From Crocodylus rhombifer (taxonomy: Eukaryota; Chordata; Crocodylia; Crocodylidae): a stretch of DNA of 64,000 nucleotides. Positions 47,005 through 57,657 of the stretch are shown here, in pieces. The stretch spans positions 427,650 through 491,649 of the forward strand of contig JAVSML010001089.1 of assembly GCA_038503035.1 (NCBI GenBank), given 5' to 3'. The notes below the pieces were generated by a model. It was not told the DNA's origin, did no database searches, and worked only from the letters and a program-made list of their open reading frames with translations. Position 1 is the first letter of the stretch, and every line of letters begins with the position of its first letter. The position numbers and the translations under genes are program-made.

Positions 47005-47810
47005 CAGCAATCCTGGTTTTCTCTGTTTTACAATCCCAAATTCTCAGACAAAGAATTCAAAGGTCTTTGGTTAAAAAAACCCAAAATCCACATTTTTCCA
47101 TGATTAAAATGAAACACTGATATATAGGTATCGGTTGAGCACAATCTTTTATTGATATATTTACATTTTTAAAACAAGTTGGAAGTTTAACAGTACCTCA
47201 ATCAATATAATAAACTAAATTCTAAATACCTATATATTTTGACATTTGATTTTGGGGTTTTTTATTATAGAAAATCAGAGTTCTCCCTGGTGCCTTCGTT
47301 CACTAGGAAGCGGGTCCATCTGTGGCTGTCCCTCCTTCACTGTTTTGCGGCACTGAGCAGCCCTGATATGCTGGTGCCCTGCCCATGCTGTTGTCCCTCA
47401 CTCCCAAGCCATGGCTCCCCCTGCCCCTGCTGGTGCCCCTCCCTCCCAACACCCTCAGCCCCAGTCACCAACCCTTCCCCACTCCCCTCCCTCACTGTGG
47501 CTGCCTCAGTCTGTTCCCTCTGCCCCCCACATCACCTCTTCCACCCCCTCCCCAATATGTCATGTATGTCCTCCACCACAAAGACTTACCTGCAGGTAGT
47601 GGGGAGCTGCTTTCCACTGCTGCCTGGCTGGCCACATGCATCCCATTCCCCAACCAGCCTGAGCTGAACTCTGCCAGCCTCCAACAGAAAACCTGTGATT
47701 TCCCACATTTTTTCCCCTTTAAATGAGAAAATCCTCTTTTTTCTCCTTTAAAGGAGAAAATCCATGTTTTACCACATTTTTATGCAGCAGATGGAAAACC
47801 CAGATCACTG
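47005..47810. mobile_element. hAT-type element with an 8-bp target duplication and a C-rich core
   Basis: The ends CAGCAATCCTGGTTTTC and (reverse) CAGTGATCTGGGTTTTCC fit hAT termini. The flanks ATTATGAC (46997-47004) and ATTATGAT (47811-47818) are 7 of 8 identical. The core (47330-47690) is C-rich on the + strand. On the - strand near 47580-47630 it carries the related module AGTGGAAAGCAGCTCC followed by CCTGCAGGTAAGTC. Confidence 0.8.
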
Positions 47811-48160
47811 ATTATGATGTACCTGTCTTTTCAGCTTTCCTCTGCTTTCCCATCTGGAAGAGTGCCTGCAACCCTAGTAGACCAGTGCAAGGTCAACCTG
47901 TTAGCATGCCATTCACTCTGAAGTGTTCATTAACTAGTGCAGCTAGAATCAGAGAAAGAGTTGTACTGTAGACCTCACAGGCAATCTAAGGAAAGGCAAA
48001 GCGCAGGCATTGACTGTAAGGAAAGGAAGGGTCAAGAATAGAGTAACCAGACTGTCAAACTAAGATTGGGTCAAAGTGGAGAATGGAATTAAAGCAGAAG
48101 ACCATTCTGGTCATGGGCAATCTGCACAGGAGAGAAAAACAATGCACCATTTCTTCTCCT

Positions 48161-48298
48161 AGAAGCATTTGGATGCTTATCTTGCTGGGATCCTTTGACC
48201 CCAGCTGACTTCCTGCCCCTGGGGCAGGGGGCTGGAGCTGATGATCTTCCAAGGTCCCTTCCAGCCCTAATGTCAATGAAATCTATGAAATTCTTCTT
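48161..48298 (+). mobile_element. CR1 LINE, minimal 3' end (about 130 bp)
   Basis: It has TTGGATGCTTATCTTGCTGG, TTCCAGCCCTAATGTC and the terminus ATGAAATCTATGAAA. CATTTCTTCTCC occurs at 48148-48159 and again at 48299-48310, a probable 12-bp target duplication. Confidence 0.85.
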
Positions 48299-48311
48299 CA
48301 TTTCTTCTCCC

Positions 48312-51300
48312 TTTTCAAAATAAGAGTCAAACAAGTTATATTAAAGGGCAGCAATGGAGATGCAACAGAACATAACTGGCTATATTCTCTAAAGTGTTTT
48401 GTCTTATTCTCCCCTCACTCATGGTGTCTTTTATCTTTTCTTTGTGACTTGTAACTTTGCTTCTTTTCCTGCTTTGATGTTTCTGCATTTATAATTTCTA
48501 GCCCTTTATCTTTATCTTACTTCCTACTCTTTGCCTTTTCTTCTTTCTCTTTCACCTGTTCACCTTTTCTTCTCTCTCTCTACTCCTTTCACCTTTCTTC
48601 ACCCTGCTACAGAATGTGGACCAGTTTGTGTTGTGCTAGGCCATCAAAGAGATGCTCTGGTGGAGGAGCAGGGTTTCAAACTTTCAGTCTCTAGTGAGAA
48701 GGGATGCCCAGCACCTAGTAGGGCTATGCCCTTTTGCCCTTGTAAAAATGTTAGGAGCAAGTTTAATAAAGCTCTAATCTTTCTTTTCTTTCTTCCTGTA
48801 CCTTTTCTGTAAACATGCTCCTTTTTGTTCTACTTTGTCCCACCACAGTTCATCAATGAGCAGTTGTTTCTGGTTTTAATCCTGATTTTCTAAAAAAGCT
48901 CTTTTATTTTTTTTGCTTTAAAATTGACAACATTTTACCAACTAACTTGGAACGTTTCCCTAGACTTGCTGTATAAAATCATTATAAGATGTAATTTTAT
49001 TTAGAGTCACAGATTTACAGGAGATCTTTTACATATACTATATCTCACAATACCATTCATTAAATGATTGGTTCATTTTGCATGCTTATCAGCATTGTCT
49101 AGCAAATCAAGAGATGCAAAATAAGAAATGCTGTGGAGCTGTACAGTATGTAATATTTTTACAGCTTGGTGCTTGAAAGAATGGAAGTTGTAGGGTGTTG
49201 CTCAGTGAAGTGTGCATTTTAAAGGCACCCACAGTGGTGCCTATTGTCCTGTTCCTGAATTGAATGATGTCATGTTTCATTTAAGGCTCTTAGCGATGCT
49301 GAAGACTGTAGCCGGTGCACTGGGAAAAAGCAGTGAGAAAGTTGTGAATCAGGTTTCTGTGAAGCCTTTGTGTTTAGAGGTTTGGTAGATAAAAGCTGAC
49401 TCATGCAATATGCCTGCCTAAGGAGCTGTGCAGACTAGCAAGAGCGTCTCATTTTACCTGAGTGCCCAATGAGGTAATTGTCGAACAGCTGAAGGGAGAA
49501 GGTGTGTTTAATCCTCTTTTACACAGGTAGGCTGTGTGTTGTTTGGGGAGTGTTTATGGGATAGAGAGCAACTTGTTCATTCTCTGTGCAAGGAGCCAGA
49601 GACATTCCACAGTGGTGAGATACTGTCGCAGAGGATTTTCCCTTGCAACAATGTTCTGGGACGTTAGCATGCTTTGATATGACAGAATGCTATTCTGTGT
49701 TAAATATGGCATAATGGGGAGATTAATTGGACAAACGGAGGCATGCTAGTTGATGGATTTTGTTTGTTCTTGTCTTATGATCTCTAATAGATGGGATTTT
49801 TTTTTTGCTCAAAGTTCAGTTAAAGTACAGGGTAGCTATTGTACATAAGGGTTAAGACTGAATCCATAATATCAAGGGTGTTTTTTTGTTGTGTTTTGGG
49901 GTTTTTTGCTGCAAATGCTGTCTCTCTAATGTGACAATATTTACCAAGTAGACTTTGCTGTGTTCATGTGCATGTGTATTTCTGTTCAGCAATCAGTAAT
50001 GTAATCAAAGCTAAAAGTTTAGTTGACTTGAATACTTTTTTAAAAAAAAAGTCAAGTGGTCGTTCTATAAAGCAGTGGTTTTCAATGTACTAATGTATAA
50101 AGAAGGAAATATATTTGGGGAAATGATTTTTAATAATAACATGGAAGCATCTTTGCAGACTGTTTGTTTTAATTGTGCTTGTTTTTCAACCATGCAATTG
50201 GACTGCATCTGTGTTTTTTAATTCTGAGTTGTTCTCTTTGAATTTTCATTTGTAAGCAGAAGTTTTACTAACAAATTCTGCCAACTGCACAGTCAGCCTG
50301 AACAAGTTTCATTTATTATGAAAAACTTTAAAATAAAATTATGACTAAGAATTGAAGGAATTACCATTATCTAACTAAGGAATTACCATTTTTTCAACTA
50401 AGTTTTCAGAACATGTGAACACTTTTTTTTTGGTAAATGTGGATTTTAACTTTAATTTTCATATCAACAGAAAGAAAACAGTACTAATTACAAGTAGCAA
50501 ATTGACTTTCAAGTTGCTGATCATAGAGTATGCCTGCATGCATCAAATGTAATAAGCAATATGGAAGAATAAAGTCATTATATAAAGGTTTACTTTTTAC
50601 AGAAATCTTGAACTGCCTTATACTACTGCATATTTTGATAAATAACTTTTTTTAGACTATAAAGTTTTAAGCAAAAATGAAAAGACTTTTATAGTTACTG
50701 TAAATACAACTATAGAAACCCAGAGAAAATTGTGTATTTACTAAAAAATTGTTGAAGGTGCTTGACACATTTAAGGGACAAATGATTGCTATGTGCATAT
50801 AGAAAACATCAGTATAGGTAAAATATTTGTTTTACATGCAATCTTAATATATCTTTTACCCTTGCACTGTTGCAGAAGATGTACGTCATTATTTTTATTA
50901 GTTAGTTCTCTCCTGTTGTGAAGTGCCAATTTCCTGCATGTTGTTTCACAGGGAGTAAGCCAGGCAAAAGAGGAAGTTCAAATTCCTCTCTCTATTTTAA
51001 ATGCGTTCTTTCTGCAAGTCCATTAATAGCATTTGATGAAGTAGACTGTTTCCTATATAACCTCATGCATCTCTGAACCAGTTAGTATCTAAGGTGCCAC
51101 CTGGCCTACCTTCTGCTTAAATTCATGGAAAGACACAAACAAGAAAAATCTTGTTCTTGCAGCACATTTTCTTGTGAGCATTGACACACTTGTAATTATA
51201 GTTTCTGGTGCCAGCTAACAAATAATTACTGTTATTTCTAAATTAAAGCGTGCAAATCTCAAGGTTTGTATATTTTCATATTGTGGATTAAGTACCTTTG

Positions 51301-51620
51301 TTTGAACCTTGAATTGTTATTGCAAATGATTCATTAAAGAAAACGTCTAACAAAATAACAAGTAATGCCTGGGCCAAATATACATTTTAACATTACAACA
51401 CTTATTAGTATATGCTTGTTAGAGGACCTTACAGGATCTGTTATTGCGTAAACTGTAAGATTAGAGCCTGATTTTTCAGAGGTATGGAGTGTTCTGACCT
51501 CCTAAGGTTGTCACTGAAATCTGTACGGGGCTAAGCAGCTCTGTAAATGAGGCTTTCAACGTGCTTGAGTAATGAATTTGCTCGTTACGCAGATTACGTT
51601 CTATCTAGGAGAGTGCACAA
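48312..51620. other. AT-rich, repeat-poor intron-like stretch
   Basis: No element or gene recognised in about 3.3 kb, which is quiet compared with the rest of the window. CAGTGGTTTTCAA at about 50074 resembles a hAT end, but no partner end was found. Confidence 0.45.
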
Positions 51621-51748
51621 ATACCAACAGACTCTTCCTATGCCTGAAGAAGGGTGACCAAAAGCTTGCAAAGAAGAATTTTTTTCCAACCGTTTAATTG
51701 GTCTAATAAAAGATATCGCATCTACCCAAAGAAACTTGTCTGCCTTGC
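51621..51748 (+). mobile_element. 3' terminal fragment of the 'CTGAAGAAGG ... AAAAGATATC' repeat
   Basis: CCTATGCCTGAAGAAGGGTG, AAAAGCTTGCAAAGAAGAA, the small hairpin CCAACCGTTTAATTGG (one pair lost), CTAATAAAAGATATCGCATC and AAAGAAACTTGTCTGCC. Confidence 0.65.
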
Positions 51749-53597
51749 AATACAGAGAAATTCACAAGGGGAGCAGGATTTTGAAAAAGTGCCAGTACTC
51801 TCTAAAGCATAGTCAGTAAAAGGAAGTCATTGTGGTTATGATGATGTTAGCCAAAATTGTTTTTAAGGGATGGTAATATTTTACCATTGTTAACATCAAT
51901 TGGTAGGTGTACTATGTAGGCTGCCAAGGAAGAAATAGAAGAGGTATTTACAGTGCAATTGCACCTAAGCCGCAGAACCCAAATCTAAACTCTACCAAAC
52001 GAACGTTGAATGGATCATAGCATTGGACTTGATTCAATTCCTACCTTTTCTGGCAAACATTCTTGTTTAGTCTCTCTCTTCCTTGGTTCCAGAAAGAAGA
52101 TAATACTTTCTTAACTTAGGATGATCTTGTGAAGGTAAATTTATAAGCGCTTAATAAGGTGTTGTGGTGCTAAGGCTCTTAGATATATGTATAGGATAGA
52201 TAGAAGTTTAGAGACATTCAGATCCAAGTTTTGATTAGGGCTTAGATTCATGTTTCTATTAAAGCAAAATTTAAAAGGAGTTGGCACTGCATGGAATGTT
52301 TATAACAGTACATGAAAACACAGGAAAATAATCTGTTTCCTGGTTTTCACAGCAAGTTGAGAGTTCGTGAACCTGCTGAAGTTTGTAGACTATGCAAACC
52401 TAGAGCCAGTTTCAAGCATGTCTAGGTTGGCTTATTGACTTTTGTATGGTGCTATGCATGTCTAGGTTGGCTATACGACTTTTGTATACTTATAACGTCT
52501 TTTGTGAAGATGAATAAACTGTTGTCAAGTGGTGCTACATAAAACTTGGGTTGCTTTGTGGTGCCCTGGTATTTGCAAGGTCATACTTATGTTAGCTTCT
52601 AAGGGCAAATATGTTTGAACTACTGCAAACGGTGCTTGTTTTTTTGCAGGGGGTGGGGGTTTATAGGCTATGGATGTGTTGAATAACAAGAAAAGAGAAT
52701 GCTGTGGAAATTTTAAAAGACAATGTTAACATTTTCCTATAGCTTCTAGCTATGAATCCTTTTTTTAAAAAAATATATGACTTCAGTTTTATTGATCCAG
52801 ACGGTGCTTTGTTTTTTAATAAACGAAACTGCCTTCAAGTTATCAGAAAACCAGCCAACGTATCAGTGAAACAGAAAGAAAAAATATGAAGTGAATGAAT
52901 GTAGCAGGAACCTCTTGTTTTCTAAGTGCAGTTAATCAGGTGTTCTTTGCTGTGTATTATTAATAATATATCTTCTGATAAGTCAGCAGAAGGGTATCCC
53001 TGTTATCTTATTTATCCTGTGCATTTTTCAAGAGGATCTAGGTCTGTACTGCTGTGCTCTGCTTTTTGACAGCCTGAAAAGTGATCCAGGGCTGATAACA
53101 AAAAGGCATACTTTGTTTGCTATCCAGAGCATTAAGGAAGCATACATTTTTCTATCTCCTTCTGAAATGGGGCGCATCAACTTGACTATATTCTTCATTT
53201 TAAACAGTTCTGTGCAGAAAATGTCTTGTGCTTTATAGAAATATAAAGCAAAACCTTATTCAAGAAACTATGTTCAGGAAAAGTTATATATGATGTGCCT
53301 AAAAAGAGCAAAAAGTAAAATAGCATTATTTTGGGTCCTATCCTCCTCTTGGTTATAAGAATACATTTGGGAAAACATTTGAGTCTATGTACAGTAGGAG
53401 AGCTAAACTCAGTCTTTCTAGGGAAAAACGTACTTTATATTGCATAAGCAAATTATTAATCAGTGTTACTATTCATGCACATTAGAGAACAGACTTTGAC
53501 TGTAAACCTGTATTGCCTTACAGTGGCAATGATGATATTCATGATAATATTAGCGTAATGTTATTAAGCATGTTTTATACACATGAAAGTGTTTATG
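51749..53597. other. AT-rich stretch, no gene recognised
   Basis: It contains only the 40-bp tandem duplication at 52416-52495. Confidence 0.45.
52416..52495 (+). repeat. Tandem duplication, 2 x 40 bp
   Basis: GCATGTCTAGGTTGGCT begins at 52416 and again at 52456; both units end in GACTTTTGTAT and are nearly identical. Confidence 0.9.
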
Positions 53598-53694
53598 CGT
53601 GTGTGTGTGTGTATGTATGTGTGTACATATATGTGTATGTGTGTATATATATGTGTGTGTGTGTGTGTATATATATGTATGTATATGTATATAG
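53598..53694 (+). repeat. (TG)n/(TA)n/(TATG)n microsatellite
   Basis: About 97 bp of alternating purine-pyrimidine TG, TA and TATG units. The overlapping open frames are simple-repeat artefacts. Confidence 0.95.
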
Positions 53695-54885
53695 TATGCA
53701 GACAAGATAATAGAGATAAAGCAAACCTCTTCCTTCTTTATGTACCATATTTTCTTGCATACAGCACAGCTCCTTGTATAACACACACCTTTTTTTCAAG
53801 GGAGGCCTGAAGAGGAAAAAAAAAATCTTTCCTTTTGGAAAGCGAGTAGCAGCAGTGAGGGTGTTGAGCCTGCTCCCAAGCCTGTTGCCACCCCTACATA
53901 GCAGATGGGGCCCACGGACCGACCCAGCATGCCAGGTTCAAAGCCACACTCTGAGTATGACCCTGTGCTCTGGCTCCTGAGTAGGTCAAACTCAGTGTGA
54001 CAGATCCAGAGCCATAGACCCACCCTACATGGCAGTCTAACCTAGCATACAGGCCCATGTCATCTTGTTGTGGGGCTCCCTGCAGGTCCAGAATTTTGAC
54101 AGTGGGAGAGTGGTGGCAGCATTAGCTGCTGTGTTTCACACTCCAATTTTCACCAGCTGGTTTTGGGGGGAAAGGTGCAAATTACATGTGAGAAATATGA
54201 TATTTTTAAATTAGTGAAATGCACTTGTTCATGCAAGGGGTCCATGAAACTGGCATTCTCTTATGTTTTGTGGCATAAGTGGTATCAACGTTAAATTTTT
54301 CCCATGCTATATGGCCAGTTTGCCTCATTCCTGACCTGGAGAGGACATTTTACAAGTGCATTTGTTTCTTGGCTTGTCCACTGAAGTTGCCACTTAGTAT
54401 CCCAGTTGCCAGCATGGTTTATGAAATGTAGCCAGCTGAGATTCTGACTAGAGCAGAACAAACTGTTGATTTTCTATTGCGCAGGAAAGGAACATTTTCT
54501 GTCAGAACAGCAAAATGAAATATTTCAATTTAGGTTAAACTGACCCCAATAAAATATTTTATTTTGATTTCTTTTTCCCTAAACTTGTGACTTCTGCATT
54601 ACTTCATGCAAACTACATTTCCATTTGAAAGCCATTCAGATTCCCAATGAGAGATGATTAGTACCATCAAAGTGTTTTCAGGCAGACCCCCAAACCACCA
54701 ATTGATCTTAATTTTTTTTCCATTTCTACTAGACTGTTGAAATAATTGACCTAATGGTGGAATACATCGCAGTTGTACCATAGTAGTAATCCTTGAGCCT
54801 TCCAAATCTCCAGAGCATGAGTTTTTTTGTCTTCTGCCTTAAAATAGTTTTGCTGCTATTTTTTGTGCTTAATTGTACACATGCC
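53695..54885. other. No gene recognised
   Basis: A moderately GC-rich patch at 53860-54120 may be a repeat, but its ends were not found. Confidence 0.4.
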
Positions 54886-54889
54886 TAAG

Positions 54890-55312
54890 GACTGTCTTCT
54901 CCCTTATGCCCCACTGCAATTCCTGAGGTCAGCTGAGAGCAGCCTTTTGCAAGGACCATTAGTGCACCAAGCTTGTTTGGTGAAAACACGTAGGAGGTCT
55001 TTCTTGGCAGTCCCTACTGAGCTTTGGGGCTCCTTCACTCTAGAGGCCCACCAGACCCTGATCATCTTTTGGAAGCACTGTTTGACCTTCCTATTTGGGC
55101 AGCTGTCTAGTAAGCAAGGCTTAAGCTGGAATATTGTTTGGGAATTGCTGTGGGGGAAGAGTTCTTTAGATTTTATTTTAATAATCTGAGTTGTTTTATT
55201 CTCTTGTTCTCTCATTCTATAAGTTGTGTTATTCTCTTACCATAAGCTGCCCTGAGCCAATGTTGGGACGAGGGGCGTATAAATCAAATAAATACCTAAA
55301 TTTAAAAAAAAG
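54890..55312 (+). mobile_element. L2-like LINE 3' end
   Basis: The frame reads RRRSFLAVPTELWGSF, LEAHQTLIIFWKHCL and TFLFGQ, equivalent to the conserved LINE C-terminus (RSFSVAAPRLWNSLP, then SLxxFKxxLKTxLF). The tail AAGCTGCCCTGAGCC, then GGGGCGTATAAATCAAATAA and AATACC is a typical L2-type 3' end. It lies only 60 bp upstream of the PLEKHG1 exon. Confidence 0.65.
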
Positions 55313-55348
55313 GTTTTGAAGATGCCTATGGCTACACTGAATGAGTGA

Positions 55349-55372
55349 CAATGACAATATTTTCTTTTCTAG
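55349..55372 (+). other. 3' splice site (acceptor) of the PLEKHG1 exon
   Basis: A short pyrimidine tract (TTTTCTTTTCT) ends in AG at 55371-55372. Possible branch-point sequences are the TGAC at about 55346-55349 and the AATGAC at about 55350-55355. They lie close to the acceptor, so the true branch point may be a little further upstream (ACTGAAT near 55337). Confidence 0.75.
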
Positions 55373-55908
55373 ATGATTATCATTTGCCTCTTGATGTCTT
55401 ACCAGTTATGACAGAGAGTCCTGGTCCCAAGACAGCAAGGGAAGATTTGCACGAGGAGAACCAACCTTTCCGCTACTGTGGAGTAAAGACCATGGAGCTG
55501 TCAGACAGCGACCGCCCTGTCAGCTTTAGTTCCACATCCTCATCTGCCTCCTCCAGGGATAGCCACTGTTCCTTTGGCAGCAGAATGACCTTAGTTTCAA
55601 ACAGCCATTTGGGGTTGTTTAATCAGGATAAAGAAGCTGGGGCTATAAAATTAGAGCTGATTCCAGCCAGGCGATTTTCCAGTGAGTTACACAGAAATAA
55701 ACCTGTGGAGCAAGAGGACACAGAAGAAAGCTTTGACAAAAGGCCAGCTATGCCAAGGAAAGCTGAACCAAAAGGAATGAGCAAAAACTGTGCCATATCC
55801 CTGGTTACGGAACCCACGAGTCCGAAGCTCTTGTACGTCGACAGAGTTGTCCAAGAAATTCTGGAGACGGAGAGGACGTACGTGCAGGATTTAAAAAGCA
55901 TTGTGAAG
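55373..55908 (+). other. PLEKHG1: PLEKHG1 exon carrying the end of the 5' UTR (or an upstream coding extension) and the start of the coding region
   Basis: The exon begins right after TTTTCTTTTCTAG and ends before GTAGGA at 55909. The coding frame is open through the whole exon, with no stop between the acceptor and the ATG at 55492. The 5' part would read [16 protein letters not shown] if an upstream exon supplied one base of the split first codon. This makes an alternative longer isoform possible, but the strong Kozak ATG at 55492 is the likelier start. The exon sits 60 bp downstream of an L2-like LINE tail and 620 bp upstream of a CR1 copy. Confidence 0.85.
55492..55908 (+). CDS. PLEKHG1: PLEKHG1 N-terminal coding segment (Rho guanine-nucleotide exchange factor), first 139 codons
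   Basis: The protein family activates Rho GTPases (RhoA/Cdc42 class) through a Dbl-homology (DH) plus pleckstrin-homology module and acts on the actin cytoskeleton. Seen here: ATG at 55492 in an ideal Kozak context (ACCATGG), the start [12 protein letters not shown], a serine-rich stretch (residues about 11-30), then [17 protein letters not shown], a variable acidic/basic linker (about 60-105), and [14 protein letters not shown] leading into [14 protein letters not shown]. That last stretch is the first helix of the DH domain (about residues 115-139). The frame ends at AAG followed by GTAGGA, a good splice donor, so the rest of DH and all of PH lie beyond the window. The wording matches PLEKHG1 rather than PLEKHG3 from memory of the families. 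An in-frame ATG at 55408 and an open frame back to the acceptor at 55373 leave room for a longer N-terminal isoform. The full human protein is about ten times longer. Confidence 0.9.
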
Positions 55909-55914
55909 GTAGGA
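55906..55914 (+). other. 5' splice site (donor) of the PLEKHG1 exon
   Basis: AAG|GTAGGA at the point where the protein stops matching the family: the frame continues into VGDPARMG and a stop. The junction falls on a codon boundary, so the next exon should start in phase 0 and continue the DH domain. Confidence 0.8.
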
Positions 55915-56534
55915 GACCCGGCTAGAATGGGCTAGTTGCATGACATAAGGGAGTTGCGCAGAGTGTGCCCAAGTATATGATTTTATTACACTAGTGGCTG
56001 GCTAGAAGCCAAAGGCCTGCATAAAAACTTACTCAGAGATTTTTATTTAAATGAGCACATCCTGTCCCACAGTTCTTGCTTGTATTTGTAGTTTATTTAG
56101 TCAATTAATATAAATGGCAGCTCACTAATTAACACTCTCTCTCCACATAATATAACCCTTTTGGTACAAGCCAGAATTTGGTATCCTCGCAGGAGATGCT
56201 GATGATAGTCAGGTATTTCTTTGCGGTCCTGTTTATTTACAAAGAATGTACAATATTCTGTTTCACAGAACACTGGAGGAATCTAACAGCAGGAGACAAT
56301 TTCCATGTTCACAGTCCAAGCCTCTTTCCTGGCAACACATTACCTAAATGTTCAGAATCACACTGCAGGTCCCTCTCCAGCTCTCTTTCCTTTTCTGTTG
56401 TTTGCCTCTTACAGATGCAGATACTGTAGAGAAATAACTGTAGTTCCATCAGCTCCCCCATTCTTGAGTTGTATTATCAAAGCTGTAGGAAGTCCCTTGT
56501 CATGTTATGGATAACACCTTTTTCAGCTTAGCAT

Positions 56535-57657
56535 ACATTTTGGATGAAGAAGCCTATTACATTACTAAGGGACTGTGGCGTTGACACCTACACAGTCAAA
56601 TGGGTCACTAACTGGCTCGAGGGTCGCAACCAGAGAGTGGTGGTGGACGGGTCCTATTCAACCTGGAAGGACGTGGGCAGTGGGGTCCCCCAGGACTCGG
56701 TCCCACACTATTTAACATCGTCATCAGCAACTTGGACGAGGGGGTAAAAAGCACCCTGTTCAAATTTGCTGATGACACTAAGATGTGGGGGGATGTGGGC
56801 ACGCCAGAAGGGAGGAATAGGCTGCTATAGGACCTAGACAGGTTACAGGGGTGGGCAGACGAGAATAGGATGAGATTCAACACCGACAAGTGCAAGGTGA
56901 TGCACCTGGGGAGGAAGAACCAGCAGCATACCTACAGGCTGGGGAACTCTCTTCTCATCAGTGCAGAGGCAGAAAAGGATCTTGGAGTCATTACTGATGC
57001 CCAAATGACCATGGGCCGGCAGTGTGGGGATGCAGTCGGGAAGGCCAACCGTACCTTGTCATGCATCCACAGATGCATCTCAAGCAGGTCCAAGGAGGTG
57101 ATCCTCCCCCTGTATGCAGCACTGGTCAGGCCACAGCTCGAGTACTGTGTCCAGTTCTGGGCACCGCACTTCAAGAGGGATGTGGACAACATGGAGAGGG
57201 TCCAGAGGAGGGCCACTTGCATGATTGGGGACAGCAGGGCAGGCCCTATGAGGAGAGGCTACGGGACCTAAACCTGTTCAGCCTCCAAAAGAGAAGGCTG
57301 AAGATGGATCTAGTGGCCTATTACAAACTAGTCAGAGGGGACCAGCAGGCATTGGGGGAGTCCCTGTTCCCCCAAGCACTACCAGGAGTGACTAGAAATA
57401 ACAGTCACAAGCTGGCAGAGGGTAGATTTAGGCTAGACATCAGGAGGCGCTACTTCACTGTCAGGGTGGCTAGGATCTGGAATCAACTTCCAAAGGAAGT
57501 GGTGCTGGCTCCTACCCTGGGGGTGTTTAAGAGGAGGCTGGTTGAACACCTTGCTGGGGTCATCTAACCCCAGCACTCATTCCTGCCATTGCAGGGGGTT
57601 GGACTTGATGATCTGCTCAGGTCCCTTCTGACCCTACCAACTGTGAAATTATGAAAC
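56535..57657 (+). mobile_element. CR1 LINE, 5'-truncated, from mid reverse transcriptase to the 3' end
   Basis: It carries the reverse-transcriptase core and thumb, the conserved C-terminus and the CR1 3' UTR ending GTGAAATTATGAAAC. It inserted about 620 bp downstream of the PLEKHG1 exon, in the gene's sense orientation. Confidence 0.9.
56544..57567 (+). pseudogene. CR1 reverse-transcriptase remnant with frameshifts
   Basis: The frame begins [20 protein letters not shown], then [10 protein letters not shown] where the family has SGVPQGSV. It is interrupted by a small deletion at about 56700, so the following [11 protein letters not shown] is in another frame. [14 protein letters not shown] catalytic motif is still visible near 56765-56790. 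The late region RFNTDKCKVMHLGRKNQ (from 56870) is followed by a further frameshift near 57220-57240 before the end GVFKRRLVEHLAGVI. A dead copy. Confidence 0.85.

Larger units (their letters stand above)
1..55372 (+). other. Presumed 5'-UTR intron(s) and/or 5' flank of PLEKHG1
   Basis: No recognisable host exon was found before 55373. There is no CpG-island promoter: every GC-rich stretch maps to a transposon-like element described separately. Interpretation as intron rests on the large non-coding 5' ends common in this gene family and is inference. A promoter inside this span cannot be excluded. Confidence 0.4.

Noticed and set aside
47239..47726. 142- and 113-codon proline/serine-rich frames
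   Set aside because: C-rich core of the 47-kb hAT element.
50070..50110. CAGTGGTTTTCAA, hAT-like end
   Set aside because: No matching opposite end or target duplication nearby.
53513..53810. Cys/Tyr/Val-rich frames
   Set aside because: Translation of the TG/TA microsatellite.
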